Assembly (NCBI RefSeq): GCF_016653315.1
Contig: NZ_NHSH01000046.1
Coordinates: 149,018 to 213,017 of the forward strand
DNA: 64,000 nucleotides
From: Halochromatium roseum
GTDB lineage: Bacteria > Pseudomonadota > Gammaproteobacteria > Chromatiales > Chromatiaceae
Direction of reading: 5' to 3'
This document shows positions 34,178 through 43,106 of this stretch, piece by piece. A program made the position numbers and the translations under genes. Every line of letters starts with the position of its first letter. Within the stretch, counting starts at the first letter, position 1. Below the pieces are notes generated by a model. The model worked only from the letters and a program-made list of their open reading frames with translations, did no database searches and had not been told where the DNA came from.

Positions 34178-35565
34178 TGAGGCTGAGTTCCGGGCAGTAG
34201 CTCGCTGAACGGCAGGAAGGCGACCAGGTCGCCGATGGCGATGGGTTGGTTTGGCGGGATGATCACCAAGCCATTGGCCCAGGTCAGCGAGCTGAGCGCG
34301 GCCGATGAGCCGCTATGAAACCGCTGCACGCGGGCCTGGCCCTGCGCATCGATCTCCAGTCGCGCGCGCTGATAGTCGCGCCGGTTGATTGGACTGTTCA
34401 ACTCGAAACCGGCGGGTAGCCAGCGCGGCGTCGGGAGTCCGGCGGCGGCTAGGCCCTGCATCCGCTCGATGAAGGGTCGGGCGAAGAGGCAGAAGGTGAC
34501 GAACAGCGAGACCGGGTTGCCGGGGCTGCCGATGAAGGGGGTTTCGCCGAGATGGCCAAACGCGAGCGGCTTGCCCGGTTTCATCGCGACCCGCCAAAGA
34601 TCGAGGCGGCCGAGTTGTTCGACCGCCGGGCGTACATGATCTTCCTCGCCGACCGAGACGCCGCCGCTGGCCATGACCAGGTCCGCCTGCTCGGCGGCCG
34701 TGCTGAGGGCGGCGAGCGTCGCGCCGCGGTCATCCGCGATGATGCCCAGATCAATGACCTCGCAGCCGAGTCCCTGCAGCAGGGCACGGAACAGAAAGCG
34801 GTTCGAGTTGTAGATCTGGCCTGGTCCCAGCGGCTCGCCGGGCATCACCAGCTCGTCGCCGCTGGCGAGCACGGCGACGCGCAGCCGGCGGTAGACGCGC
34901 AGTTCGGCGGCGCCGACCGCGGCGGCGAGCCCCAGATGCTGAGCGCCGAGCCGGGTGCCGGCGCTGAGCACCGCCGTGCCAGCACGCAGCTCTTCGCCAC
35001 GACGGCGGATGTTGTCACCCGCGTTGATGGCGGTCTTGGTGCTGGGGTCGATCCGCAGTCCGTCGCCTTCCGGGGTGCAGACCTCCTGCACCACAACGGT
35101 GTCGGCGCCCTCGGGTAGCGGTGCCCCGGTGAAGATGCGCGCGGCGCTGCCTGGGGCGAGCGGGGTGCCGCACTGACCCGCGGCGATGCGTTGGCTGATC
35201 GGTAGCCAGCCATCACTGGCTTGCAGGTCGGCGATGCGCAGGGCATAGCCGTCCATCGCGCTGTGATCCCAGCCGGGCAGATCGGTGCCGCTGATGACCG
35301 GCTCGGCGAGCACGCGGCCAAGGCAGTCCATTGTTGGTCGCTGTTCAACGTCGTTGATGGCGCGCGCCGCGGCCAGCAACCGTGCCGAGGCCTGTTCGAC
35401 GCTGAGCGGCTTGCTGGCCGGCGATCGCGTGCCGGACTGAGCGGTCTGGCTGGCCTCGCAATCGTTGACGGATGGGCGGCCGGCGGAGCGGGTCGCGGCG
35501 GTGGACCCAGTGGCCGCGCCATGCGGGTTGTCATGCCTGCCCTTGACCATGCGCTCAGCGCTCAT
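34174..35565 (-). CDS. moeA: Molybdopterin molybdenumtransferase MoeA
   Basis: MoeA inserts molybdate into adenylylated molybdopterin. About 463 residues; the first 50 are nonconserved. Motifs: GTDLPGWDHSAMDGYALRIA, ASGDELVMPGEPLGPGQIYN, MASGGVSVGEEDHVRPAV and GSPGNPVSLFVTF. ATG 35565 overlaps the end of moaB by 11 bases; ATG 35550, just after the moaB stop, is equally possible. It sits in moaB-moeA-moaD. Confidence 0.93.
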   Translation of the reverse strand: MSAERMVKGRHDNPHGAATGSTAATRSAGRPSVNDCEASQTAQSGTRSPASKPLSVEQASARLLAAARAINDVEQRPTMDCLGRVLAEPVISGTDLPGWDHSAMDGYALRIADLQASDGWLPISQRIAAGQCGTPLAPGSAARIFTGAPLPEGADTVVVQEVCTPEGDGLRIDPSTKTAINAGDNIRRRGEELRAGTAVLSAGTRLGAQHLGLAAAVGAAELRVYRRLRVAVLASGDELVMPGEPLGPGQIYNSNRFLFRALLQGLGCEVIDLGIIADDRGATLAALSTAAEQADLVMASGGVSVGEEDHVRPAVEQLGRLDLWRVAMKPGKPLAFGHLGETPFIGSPGNPVSLFVTFCLFARPFIERMQGLAAAGLPTPRWLPAGFELNSPINRRDYQRARLEIDAQGQARVQRFHSGSSAALSSLTWANGLVIIPPNQPIAIGDLVAFLPFSELLPGTQPQ

Positions 35566-36085
35566 TGAAGCGCGCGATGAGCTGGGCGAAATTACAGGGC
35601 CGGGTACGGCTGTCGAGCTGCGGCTGCAGGATCTGCTCCCAAGCCGTTCGGCAGGCACCGGTGGAGCCGGGCAGGCAGAACAGCAGGGTGCCGTTGGCGA
35701 TGCCCGCGACGGCGCGCGATTGCACCGTGGAGGCGCCGATCTCTTGATGGGAGATCTGCCGGAACAGCTCGCCGAAGCCATCGATGGTCTTGTCGAACAG
35801 CGGCGCGATCGCCTCGGGGGTGCTGTCGCGGCCGGTGATGCCGGTGCCGCCGGTGCTGATCACGACCCGCACCTCGGGATCGGCGATCCAGCGCGAGAAC
35901 AGCGCGCGCAGCTGATAGACGTCATCCTTGCAGATGACCTGATCGGCGAGCCGATGGCCGGCGGCGCTGAGCTGCTCGCGCAGATAGGTGCCGGAGCTGT
36001 CGTTGTCGGCCGTGCGGCTGTCGGAGACCGTCGCCAGCGCGATCGGCAGGGACAGAAAGGGGGCGTCGTTGGGGGTTTGGCTCAT
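35555..36085 (-). CDS. moaB: Molybdenum cofactor biosynthesis protein MoaB
   Basis: 176 residues with the MoaB/MogA fold: [40 protein letters not shown] and [20 protein letters not shown]. The family binds molybdopterin and adenylylates it. It heads moaB-moeA-moaD. A 29-bp-period repeat lies just upstream of its start codon. Confidence 0.93.
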   Translation of the reverse strand: MSQTPNDAPFLSLPIALATVSDSRTADNDSSGTYLREQLSAAGHRLADQVICKDDVYQLRALFSRWIADPEVRVVISTGGTGITGRDSTPEAIAPLFDKTIDGFGELFRQISHQEIGASTVQSRAVAGIANGTLLFCLPGSTGACRTAWEQILQPQLDSRTRPCNFAQLIARFNER

Positions 36086-36088
36086 GCG

Positions 36089-36138
36089 GTCGGGTCCAAG
36101 TACTCAGTCAGGTCCAAGTCGGGTCCAAGTGCTCAGTC
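36089..36138. repeat. Direct repeat beside the moaB start
   Basis: A 21-base sequence beginning GTCGGGTCCAAGT occurs at 36089-36109 and, with one change, at 36118-36138. A shorter GTCAGGTCCAA copy lies between. It begins four bases from the moaB start codon. Confidence 0.85.
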
Positions 36139-36156
36139 ACTGGGTCGGCGCCAAGA

Positions 36157-36528
36157 TCACAGCCAGCGCGGGATCAGGATCAGTGCCCAGATGGTCGTGG
36201 CAAAACTGATGCTCATGAACACCGCCGCCGAGGCGAGATCCTTGGCCCGCGCCGAGAGTTCATTGCGCTCCAGGCCAATGCGATCGACATTGGCCTCGAT
36301 CGCCGAGTTGAGCAGTTCGACCACCGGCACCAGCAATAGGCTGCCGACCAGCATGGCGCGCTCGATCGGCGACTCGCCGAGCCAGAGCGCCAGCGGGATC
36401 ATGAAGATAAGGACGAAGACCTCCTGTCGAAAGGCCTCCTCGAGCTCATAGCAGGCCTTGAAGCCCTTCATCGAGTAGCCGAAGGCATAGATGATCCGGC
36501 GCCATCCGCTGATATTGTGGTTGGCCAT
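36157..36528 (-). CDS. dgkA: Diacylglycerol kinase (prokaryotic type)
   Basis: This 123-residue integral membrane enzyme phosphorylates diacylglycerol. The N-terminal amphipathic part is RRIIYAFGYSMKGFKACYEL. Conserved residues appear in EEAFRQEVFVLIF and VVELLNSAIEANVDRIGLE (the E-x3-N-S-A-I-E catalytic helix). Three membrane helices are evident. It lies between gcvPB and moaB. Confidence 0.95.
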   Translation of the reverse strand: MANHNISGWRRIIYAFGYSMKGFKACYELEEAFRQEVFVLIFMIPLALWLGESPIERAMLVGSLLLVPVVELLNSAIEANVDRIGLERNELSARAKDLASAAVFMSISFATTIWALILIPRWL

Positions 36529-36634
36529 GGTTGGGTATCACTTTGCTGTTGATCTGGTCGCTAGGGTGCGGCGCTGCCGACCCTCGGGACGCAGCGGCCG
36601 GCGCCGTGGGAGCCGGCTGGGTGACCAGCGCTGG

Positions 36635-38107
36635 TCAGCGCTGGCTGTCGGCAAGGCTTGCGGCAGGCTTCCAGGCGACATCGAGCTGGCGCGCGGCGCG
36701 CACATCATCCAGTCGACGCACGGGTAGGTGATGCGGCGCCTGCTTGACCGTTTCGGGCTCGTGCTCGGCCTCGGCGCGAATCTTGATCATCGCCTCAACG
36801 AACCCATCGAGCGCCTCCTTGGGCTCGGTCTCGGTCGGCTCGATGAGCAGGCATTCGGGCACCAACAGCGGAAAGTAGGTGGTCGGCGCATGGTAGCCAT
36901 AGTCGAGCAGGCGCTTGGCGACATCCATGGTGTTGACGCCGAAGTCCTTGGCCTCCTTCTTCAGCGTGACGATGAACTCATGGCTGGCGCGTCGCTCCGG
37001 ATAGGCGAGCTGGAAGCCGGCCGCGCGCAGCCTCGCCTGCAGATAGTTGGCGTTGAGGGTGGCGAACTCGGAGACCCGGCGCATGCCCTCGGCGCCGAGC
37101 AGGCGCGCGTAGATGTAGGCGCGCAGCAGGATGCCCATGTTGCCGCCGAAGGCAGTGAGGCGGCCGATGCTCTCGGGGCGGTCGTCCTCGTCGAGCCAGT
37201 GATAGCCGTCGTCGTCTTGCTCGACCAGGGGGATCGGCAGATAGGGCTCGAGGCGCTTGGAGACCCCGACCGGACCGGCGCCTGGCCCGCCGCCGCCGTG
37301 TGGGGTCGAGAAGGTCTTGTGCAGGTTCATGTGGATGACATCGAAGCCCATGTCGCCGGGCCGCACCTTGCCGAGGATGGCATTGAGGTTGGCGCCATCG
37401 TAGTAGAGCAGGCCGCCGGCCTCGTGCACGGTCTTGGCGATGGCTTGGATGTTGCGGTCGAAGACGCCGACCGTGCTCGGGTTGGTGAGCATGATGCCGG
37501 CGGTCTGCGGACCAACCACCGCGCGCAAGGCATCGATGTCGACATCGCCGTCGCGGCCGGTCGGCACCTCGCGGACCTGGAAGCCGGCCATGATCGCCGA
37601 GGCCGGATTGGTGCCGTGGGCGGCGTCGGGGACCAGCATCTCGCGTCGGGCGTGATCGCCGCGGGCGTCGTGATAGGCGCGGATCATCATCACCCCGGCC
37701 AGCTCGCCTTGGGCGCCAGCCGCTGGCGCCAGCGAGACCGCGTGCATGCCGGTGACGCTCTTCAGCATGGCTTGTAGCTCATGCAGGCAGGCCATGATGC
37801 CTTGGCTGTGGCTCTCCGGTGCCGCGGGGTGACGCGCCAGGAAGCCGGGCAGCGAGGCCAGGCTGTTACAGGCGCGCGGGTTGTACTTCATGGTGCAGGA
37901 GCCGAGCGGATAGAAGTGGGTGTCGATCGAGAAGTTCTGCTGCGACAGCCGGGTGTAGTGGCGCACCGCCTGCAGCTCGGAGACCTCGGGCAGGGCGGCG
38001 CGTTGCTTGCGGCGCCGTGCTGGCGGCAGCTCGGCCGGATCGGGCGTTGCGAGCGGCGCCTGCGCGGTGGCGCGGCGGCCGGGGCGGGAGTGTTCTTGGA
38101 TGAGCAT
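36635..38107 (-). CDS. gcvPB: Glycine dehydrogenase (decarboxylating) subunit 2
   Basis: The PLP-bearing subunit of the split glycine decarboxylase (P-protein), 490 residues. The cofactor lysine is in [20 protein letters not shown]. Other motifs are [30 protein letters not shown] and [14 protein letters not shown]. The C-terminal 30 residues are variable. It follows gcvPA by 27 bases. Confidence 0.97.
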   Translation of the reverse strand: MLIQEHSRPGRRATAQAPLATPDPAELPPARRRKQRAALPEVSELQAVRHYTRLSQQNFSIDTHFYPLGSCTMKYNPRACNSLASLPGFLARHPAAPESHSQGIMACLHELQAMLKSVTGMHAVSLAPAAGAQGELAGVMMIRAYHDARGDHARREMLVPDAAHGTNPASAIMAGFQVREVPTGRDGDVDIDALRAVVGPQTAGIMLTNPSTVGVFDRNIQAIAKTVHEAGGLLYYDGANLNAILGKVRPGDMGFDVIHMNLHKTFSTPHGGGGPGAGPVGVSKRLEPYLPIPLVEQDDDGYHWLDEDDRPESIGRLTAFGGNMGILLRAYIYARLLGAEGMRRVSEFATLNANYLQARLRAAGFQLAYPERRASHEFIVTLKKEAKDFGVNTMDVAKRLLDYGYHAPTTYFPLLVPECLLIEPTETEPKEALDGFVEAMIKIRAEAEHEPETVKQAPHHLPVRRLDDVRAARQLDVAWKPAASLADSQR

Positions 38108-38134
38108 GGCGGTGGTTTTTCGGTGGATGGTTCT

Positions 38135-39508
38135 CTAGGCTGCCTTGGCGATGATGAGGGCGCTTGCGAGGGCCTCGCGATAGGTGGCGATCTCGGCGTC
38201 GGTGCGCTTTTCGGTGGCGCAGACCAGGAGGGCTGAGCCGAGTTCGGGGTATTCGCGCCCGAGATCGAAGCCGCCGAGGATGTCTTGTTCGGCGAGTCCG
38301 GCGAGCACCGTTTCGGTGGGGGCTGGGAGGCTGAGGGCGCGCTCGTGAAAGACCGGACCGCTAAAGATCGGCTGGACGCCTGCCACCTCGCAGAGCTGTT
38401 GCGACAGCCGGGCGGTATTGGCATGACAGGCGGCGGCGACGCGCTCGAGGCCTTCGGCGCCGAGGATGGCCATGTGGATGGTGGCGGCGGTGACCAGCAG
38501 GCCTTGGTTGGTACAGATGTTCGAGGTCGCCTTGGAGCGGCGGATGTGCTGCTCGCGTGCCTGCAGGGTGAGGGTGTAGCCGATCTTGCCGTCGAGGTCT
38601 TGGGTCCTGCCGGCGATGCGGCCTGGTAGTTGGCGGATGAAGGCCTGCTTGCAGCACAGAAAGCCGAGATAGGGACCGCCGGAGGCGAGCGGCATGCCCA
38701 GGGGCTGACCCTCACCACAGGCGATGTCGGCGCCGGCCTGGCCCCAGTCGCCCGGCGGCGAGAGCAGGGCGAGGGCGACCGGATTGACCACCCCGATCAC
38801 CAGCGCATCGCGCGCCTGCGCCCAGTCGGTCAGCGCATCGACCTCCTCGAGCACGCCAAAGACGTTTGGCTGCGGCAGCACCAGCGCGGCGAAGGGCTGA
38901 TCGGCGACCGCCTCGCAGTCCGCGACGCGCGTCTGTCCACTGCGCCTGTCGTAGTCGACCTCGACCAGCTCGATGCCTTGATGCTGGACGATGCTGGCGA
39001 CGGTGCGACGGTAGAAGGGATGCACCGTGCGCGGCATCAGCACGCGTGGCTGCTTGACCTTGCGATTGGAGCGCACCGCCATCAGCACCGCCTCGGCCAG
39101 CGCCGAGGCGCCGTCGTAGAGCGAGGCGTTGGAGACATCGAGCCCGGTCAGCGCGGTCATCATCGACTGGAACTCATAGAGCACCTGCAGCGTGCCCTGG
39201 CTGGCCTCGGCCTGATAGGGCGTGTAGGCGCTGTAGAACTCGCCGCGGGTGGTGATCTGCCACACGGCGGCGGGGATGTGATGGTCGTAGGCGCCGGCGC
39301 CGATGAAGCAGGTCGGCTCGCCATCGGCGCGCGCCCGTGCCTGTAGGAGCTGGGTGACCTCCATCTCGCTCAGGCCATCAGGGATGCCGTCGAGTCCCTG
39401 GGCGCGAAGCTCGGCGGGGATCTCATCGAACAACGCCTCGATGCTGTCGACACCAATGGTGTCGAGCATGGTGGCGATGTCCGCGTCGGTGTGCGGGATA
39501 AAGGGCAT
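38135..39508 (-). CDS. gcvPA: Glycine dehydrogenase (decarboxylating) subunit 1
   Basis: The N-terminal half of the split P-protein, 457 residues: [17 protein letters not shown] at the start, [37 protein letters not shown] and [20 protein letters not shown]. With GcvPB it decarboxylates glycine and passes the aminomethyl group to GcvH. It lies six bases after gcvH. Confidence 0.97.
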   Translation of the reverse strand: MPFIPHTDADIATMLDTIGVDSIEALFDEIPAELRAQGLDGIPDGLSEMEVTQLLQARARADGEPTCFIGAGAYDHHIPAAVWQITTRGEFYSAYTPYQAEASQGTLQVLYEFQSMMTALTGLDVSNASLYDGASALAEAVLMAVRSNRKVKQPRVLMPRTVHPFYRRTVASIVQHQGIELVEVDYDRRSGQTRVADCEAVADQPFAALVLPQPNVFGVLEEVDALTDWAQARDALVIGVVNPVALALLSPPGDWGQAGADIACGEGQPLGMPLASGGPYLGFLCCKQAFIRQLPGRIAGRTQDLDGKIGYTLTLQAREQHIRRSKATSNICTNQGLLVTAATIHMAILGAEGLERVAAACHANTARLSQQLCEVAGVQPIFSGPVFHERALSLPAPTETVLAGLAEQDILGGFDLGREYPELGSALLVCATEKRTDAEIATYREALASALIIAKAA

Positions 39509-39514
39509 CGTGAT

Positions 39515-39907
39515 TTAGCCCTCGTCGGCGAGGAGTTGCTCGTAGCCGCCGGCGTCCATCAGGTCGTCGAGCTGGCTCGGGTCGGAGAGCTTGAGCTGGA
39601 AGATCCAGCCCTCGCCGTAGGCATCGTCGTTGATGGTCTCGGGGGCGCCATCGAGCACATCATTCGCGCCGACGACCTCGCCGCTGAGCGGGCTGTAGAT
39701 GTCCGAGGCCGCCTTGACCGATTCGACCACCGCGCAGGCGTCCTTGGCCGCGACCTGCTTGCCGATCTCGGGTAGCTCGACGAACACCAGATCGCCGAGG
39801 GCGTCTTGTGCATGGTCGGTGATGCCGACGGTGACGGTGCCGTCGCCGTTGTCCTTAACCCATTCGTGGGATTCGGTGTATTTCAGTTCGGAGGGGATGT
39901 TACTCAT
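39515..39907 (-). CDS. gcvH: Glycine cleavage system H protein
   Basis: 130-residue lipoyl carrier. The lipoylated lysine is in [20 protein letters not shown]. The start [20 protein letters not shown] is typical; the same frame runs on upstream without homology, so ATG 39907 is firm. The protein shuttles the aminomethyl group between P and T proteins. A 131-base gap separates it from gcvT. Confidence 0.97.
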   Translation of the reverse strand: MSNIPSELKYTESHEWVKDNGDGTVTVGITDHAQDALGDLVFVELPEIGKQVAAKDACAVVESVKAASDIYSPLSGEVVGANDVLDGAPETINDDAYGEGWIFQLKLSDPSQLDDLMDAGGYEQLLADEG

Positions 39908-40038
39908 GGACGGGCTCCTGACGAATCGCGTCGCTGTAAGGGCGGCGGCTGTTGGCGATGTGGCGCGGGGAGTGCGAACTCTCGAGCCGGTGTTGTCTTG
40001 AATTGCGCGCGCCCGATAGGTTTGGTGCGCTGAAAACC

Positions 40039-41178
40039 TTATTCCATCGTAATACGCGCCTTGCCGTGGCGGACGAACGGCGGTTTGACCACTTGTGCCG
40101 GAACCGCCTTGCCGCGGATCTCGACCGCGCACTGCTCGCCGATGCCGGCCTGCACCCGCGCCAGCGCGATGCTGCGCTGCAGGGTCGGCGAGAAGCCGCC
40201 CGAGGTCACCTCGCCGACGGGCTGGCCGTTGACGAGCACCGGCTGATGGCTCCTGAGCACGCCGCGACCAGTCAGCAGCAGGCCGATGAAGTCGCGCAGA
40301 TCTCCGCTCGCGCGCTGTGCCTCGAGTGCTGAGCGACCGATGAAATCGCGCTCCCGCGGCTCGAAAGCGACCGTCCACTCGAGCCCCGATTCGAGGGGGC
40401 CGACCTCTTCGGTCATATCTTGGCCATAGAGGTTCATTCCGGCCTCCAGCCGCAGGGTGTCGCGCGCGCCGAGGCCGCAGGGCGCCACGCCCGCCGCGAG
40501 CAGCGCTTGCCAGAGGTCGACGACCTGAGTCGCGGGGAGCATGATCTCGAAGCCATCCTCGCCGGTGTAGCCGGTGCGGCCGACCAGCCAGTCGCCATGT
40601 TCAACGGCAAAGAAGGGTTTCAGGGCGAGCGCCGGTTCGCGCAGCGCCTCCGGTAGCAATGGCGCGACCTTGGCGCGGGCCTCCGGGCCTTGCACGGCAA
40701 GCATGGCGAGGTCGTCGCGTGCGTGGATCTCGAGTGCGGGGGCGGATGGATTTGGGCTCGCATGCTCAGTCTCGCTCGCCCTGAAATCCTCGGCGCGGGC
40801 GCGCATCCAGGCCAGATCCTTGTCGGCGGTGGCGGCATTGACCACGGCCCGATAGCGGTTGGACCCGAGGTCATAGCAGATCAGATCGTCGATCACGCCG
40901 CCCTCGGCGTTGAGCATGCAGCTATAGAGGGCCTTGCCGGGTTGCTGGAGCTTGGCGACGTCGTTGGCCAACAAACGCTGGAGGTAGGCACGCGCGTCGG
41001 CGCCTTGGATGTCGACCGGGCGCATGTGGGAGACATCGAAGACGCCGGCCTGCTGGCGCACCGCGTGATGCTCATCAAGCTGAGAGCCGTAGTGCAGCGG
41101 CATGTCCCAGCCGCCGAAGGGCACGATGCGAGCGCCAAGGCGCTCATGCTCGGAAAAGAGGGGTGTTCTGGAACCCAT
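40039..41178 (-). CDS. gcvT: Aminomethyltransferase (glycine cleavage T protein)
   Basis: 379 residues. It moves the methylene group from GcvH to tetrahydrofolate, releasing ammonia. Motifs: [76 protein letters not shown] and [19 protein letters not shown]. First gene of the glycine cleavage operon, directly downstream of a tandem glycine riboswitch. Confidence 0.97.
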   Translation of the reverse strand: MGSRTPLFSEHERLGARIVPFGGWDMPLHYGSQLDEHHAVRQQAGVFDVSHMRPVDIQGADARAYLQRLLANDVAKLQQPGKALYSCMLNAEGGVIDDLICYDLGSNRYRAVVNAATADKDLAWMRARAEDFRASETEHASPNPSAPALEIHARDDLAMLAVQGPEARAKVAPLLPEALREPALALKPFFAVEHGDWLVGRTGYTGEDGFEIMLPATQVVDLWQALLAAGVAPCGLGARDTLRLEAGMNLYGQDMTEEVGPLESGLEWTVAFEPRERDFIGRSALEAQRASGDLRDFIGLLLTGRGVLRSHQPVLVNGQPVGEVTSGGFSPTLQRSIALARVQAGIGEQCAVEIRGKAVPAQVVKPPFVRHGKARITME

Positions 41179-41261
41179 GCGGCACTCCGGTGAGCGGCCG
41201 TTGTGCTGTGATCACGGCGCGCGGTTAAGGACAGGCAAACGCACACCCCAGCCGAAACCGT

Positions 41262-41483
41262 GGGTGCCGCCCCTCTGTCCTGAACCTGAGAGTTTGCGCT
41301 GAGTGTGTCGCTCGTCGACCCAAGGTGATGGGTTCGGCGTGCGTCTCAGCGCTGCCCCGTCGGTGGGCCGCTGCCGCGGCCGCTCTCCAGAGTTGGTATC
41401 TGTTCCGCGGTCCTTTTGCCTGAGCGATTCCGGGCGGATGTTGCGCCTTCGGCGCCGGTCGATGACCGGTCTCTCCCGCGGAA
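41262..41483 (-). ncRNA. Tandem glycine riboswitch upstream of gcvT
   Basis: Read on the minus strand, aptamer 1 (about 41403-41483) has GCGGGAGAGACCGG, GCCGAAGGCGCAA and CGCTCAGGCAAAAGGACCGC. Aptamer 2 (about 41262-41397) has CTCTGGAGAGCGG, CACCGACGGGGCA and CAAACTCTCAGGTTCAGGAC then AGAGGGG. The two glycine aptamer cores in series, about 85 bases before gcvT, are the classic arrangement that turns on glycine catabolism when glycine is abundant. The expression platform lies between 41179 and 41262. Confidence 0.93.
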
Positions 41484-41501
41484 ATATAACCAATGGGCTT
41501 G

Positions 41502-41530
41502 AATATATACCCACTGAGGTTCTGTTCCAA
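41502..41530 (-). promoter_or_regulatory. Sigma-70-type promoter of the gcv operon
   Basis: On the minus strand TTGGAA (41525-41530) and TATATT (41502-41507) are separated by 17 bases. Transcription would start about 41495, just ahead of the first glycine aptamer. Confidence 0.65.
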
Positions 41531-41635
41531 GATCGAAACGCCGGATTCGGGGCAGGCGTCGATCGCCGTGCGACCCCGTCCGTCGGCTTCGCAAGCGGCG
41601 ATTGATTGGGCCTCTGATGCGGCTTGAATGCTGTT

Positions 41636-42178
41636 TTAGGCGTCGGTCTTGGATTGGGATGCCGGCGGCAGCCGCTGGAAGGTCAGCCCACCACATTCCG
41701 AGCAGGCCGGAATCCGGCCGGCACGGGTGAACCGCGTCTCGGCACCGCACTTGTCGCAGACCAGGGTACCAGGGCCGGTGATCTGTCCGGCCTGATAGAG
41801 CGAGGCCTGGCGCGCGCGCTCCGACCATTGCTCGAGCTGGATGCGGGTCTGATCAGCGACGCTGGTGAAGGCCTCGAGCATGCGCTGCTCGATCAGCTCG
41901 AGATCGAACCGCCACCAGGCGCGCAGATCCTCGCCGGTCTCGGCGAGGTAGTGGGCGGCATCTTCGATATCACGCTCGACGTACTCGGCGACCTTATGTG
42001 CCTCCTCGCGGGTCAGTTCGCCGAGTTCGACCATGTGGTCGCGGGCGCTCTCGAGCATCGCGCGCAGCTTCGGCGCTGCCTCTTCGGCCTCGTTCACCGC
42101 GTCGCGCGCCCGCTCGAGCATCTGCTCGTAGGCCTTGACCAGCCGATCTTCGGTCTTGGGTTGTTCTTGGTTGCTCAT
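41636..42178 (-). CDS. Zinc-ribbon protein, YbeL-like (DUF1451)
   Basis: About 180 residues: a long helical, acidic N-terminal part (VKAYEQMLERARDAVNEAEE, ELTREEAHKVAEYVERDIED) and a C-terminal zinc ribbon with two CxxC pairs (VCDKCGAET; ACSECGGLTFQRLP). This is the YbeL layout. ATG 42178 follows GGAGA well; a second ATG lies upstream at 42196. Function is unknown. Confidence 0.85.
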   Translation of the reverse strand: MSNQEQPKTEDRLVKAYEQMLERARDAVNEAEEAAPKLRAMLESARDHMVELGELTREEAHKVAEYVERDIEDAAHYLAETGEDLRAWWRFDLELIEQRMLEAFTSVADQTRIQLEQWSERARQASLYQAGQITGPGTLVCDKCGAETRFTRAGRIPACSECGGLTFQRLPPASQSKTDA

Positions 42179-42368
42179 TGCTGCTTTCTCCTGCATTCAT
42201 CGGGTCGACTGGTGGGTATCGTCGTCTTGGGCCAGCGCCTGTTCAGTCTAGGCCGGTTCATGATATGCGCAGCGATACCGACTCACTCAAAGTCTGGCCG
42301 ATCGACGCAAAAGCGCAAGTCTAAGTCACCAGTGAGACCAATAAGTGTAGTAACATTTTTGTATTAAC

Positions 42369-42662
42369 ATCAGGTTCGAATGGGATCTCGCGAAGGCCAA
42401 AAGCAATCTCAAGAAGCATCGCTTGAGCTTTGAGACGGCTGTCCGCGTCTTTGCCGACCCGTTCGCACTGGTCAGGCAAGACCGCATCGAGGGCGGAGAG
42501 TGTCGCTGGCAAACCTTGGGTCTTGTGGATGGCTACTTGCTGGTCTTGGTCGCTCATACCATCCGCGACGACCAGGATGGCAGCGAGGTTATCCGCATCA
42601 TCTCGGCGCGTCGCGCCGAACCGAAAGAGAGGAAGCGCTATGAGCAAAACTGTTCGCTATGA
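42369..42662 (+). CDS. brnT: BrnT-family toxin, canonical start codon replaced by ATC
   Basis: The frame reads FEWDLAKAKSNLKKHRLSFE, TAVRVFADPFALVRQDRIEG, QTLGLVDGYLLVLVAHTIRD and IISARRAEPKERKRYE, a full-length BrnT RNase fold. Where BrnT starts with Met-x-Phe-Glu-Trp, the codon at 42369-42371 is ATC, and no ATG, GTG or TTG occurs between it and the in-frame stop at 42351. Translation must use ATC/ATT, or TTG 42423 inside the fold, or the toxin is silent. It overlaps brnA by 23 bases. Confidence 0.8.
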   Translation: MRFEWDLAKAKSNLKKHRLSFETAVRVFADPFALVRQDRIEGGECRWQTLGLVDGYLLVLVAHTIRDDQDGSEVIRIISARRAEPKERKRYEQNCSL

Positions 42663-42954
42663 GGTTGACTTGAGCAACCTGCCACCGCTGACCGACCAAC
42701 AGCGGGACGAGCTCAAGGCCCTATCCGAGACTCCGGAGCGTGACATCGACTGCACCGACATTCCACCGCTCGAGGAGGCGTTCTGGAAGCAGGCCGTGCG
42801 CAATCCGTTCTACAAGCCAACCAAGACCTCAACGACGGTGCGCCTGGATTCGGATGTTCTGGCTTGGCTCAAAAGTCAAGGCAAGGGCTACCAGACCAGG
42901 ATCAACGCCATCTTGCGCGAGGCGATGATTCGCTCACTGCATCACCACGATTGA
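42640..42954 (+). CDS. brnA: BrnA-family antitoxin
   Basis: 104 residues. N-terminal toxin-neutralising region (PPLTDQQRDELKALSETPER, then DIDCTDIPPLEEAFWKQAVR) and C-terminal ribbon-helix-helix (TVRLDSDVLAWLKSQGKGYQ, RINAILREAM). GAGAGGAAGCG just upstream gives a good ribosome site. BrnA normally represses the brnTA promoter. Its stop codon begins a 13-bp tandem repeat. Confidence 0.9.
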   Translation: MSKTVRYEVDLSNLPPLTDQQRDELKALSETPERDIDCTDIPPLEEAFWKQAVRNPFYKPTKTSTTVRLDSDVLAWLKSQGKGYQTRINAILREAMIRSLHHHD

Positions 42955-43003
42955 GCGGCGACCATGAGCGGCGACCATGGGCCGCGACCATGAGCCGCGA
43001 CCA
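42952..43003. repeat. 13-bp tandem repeat starting at the brnA stop codon
   Basis: Four units: TGAGCGGCGACCA twice, then TGGGCCGCGACCA and TGAGCCGCGACCA. The TGA of the first unit is the brnA stop. Confidence 0.9.
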
Positions 43004-43106
43004 ACAGCGCTGCTGCTGCCGGACGGTTGGAGTGCCGTCTGATCAGTCGCGATTCGGCCTGCTGTTGGGGTATCCTGATCGCCGACACCCTTGATTCCCG
43101 ATCACG

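Noticed and set aside
36728..37777. A 349-codon frame antisense to gcvPB
   Set aside because: Glycine- and valine-rich shadow of a well-conserved gene; no start signal.
39908..40378. Upstream extension of the gcvH frame into gcvT
   Set aside because: GcvH homology starts at [10 protein letters not shown] (39907); the rest overlaps gcvT in another frame.
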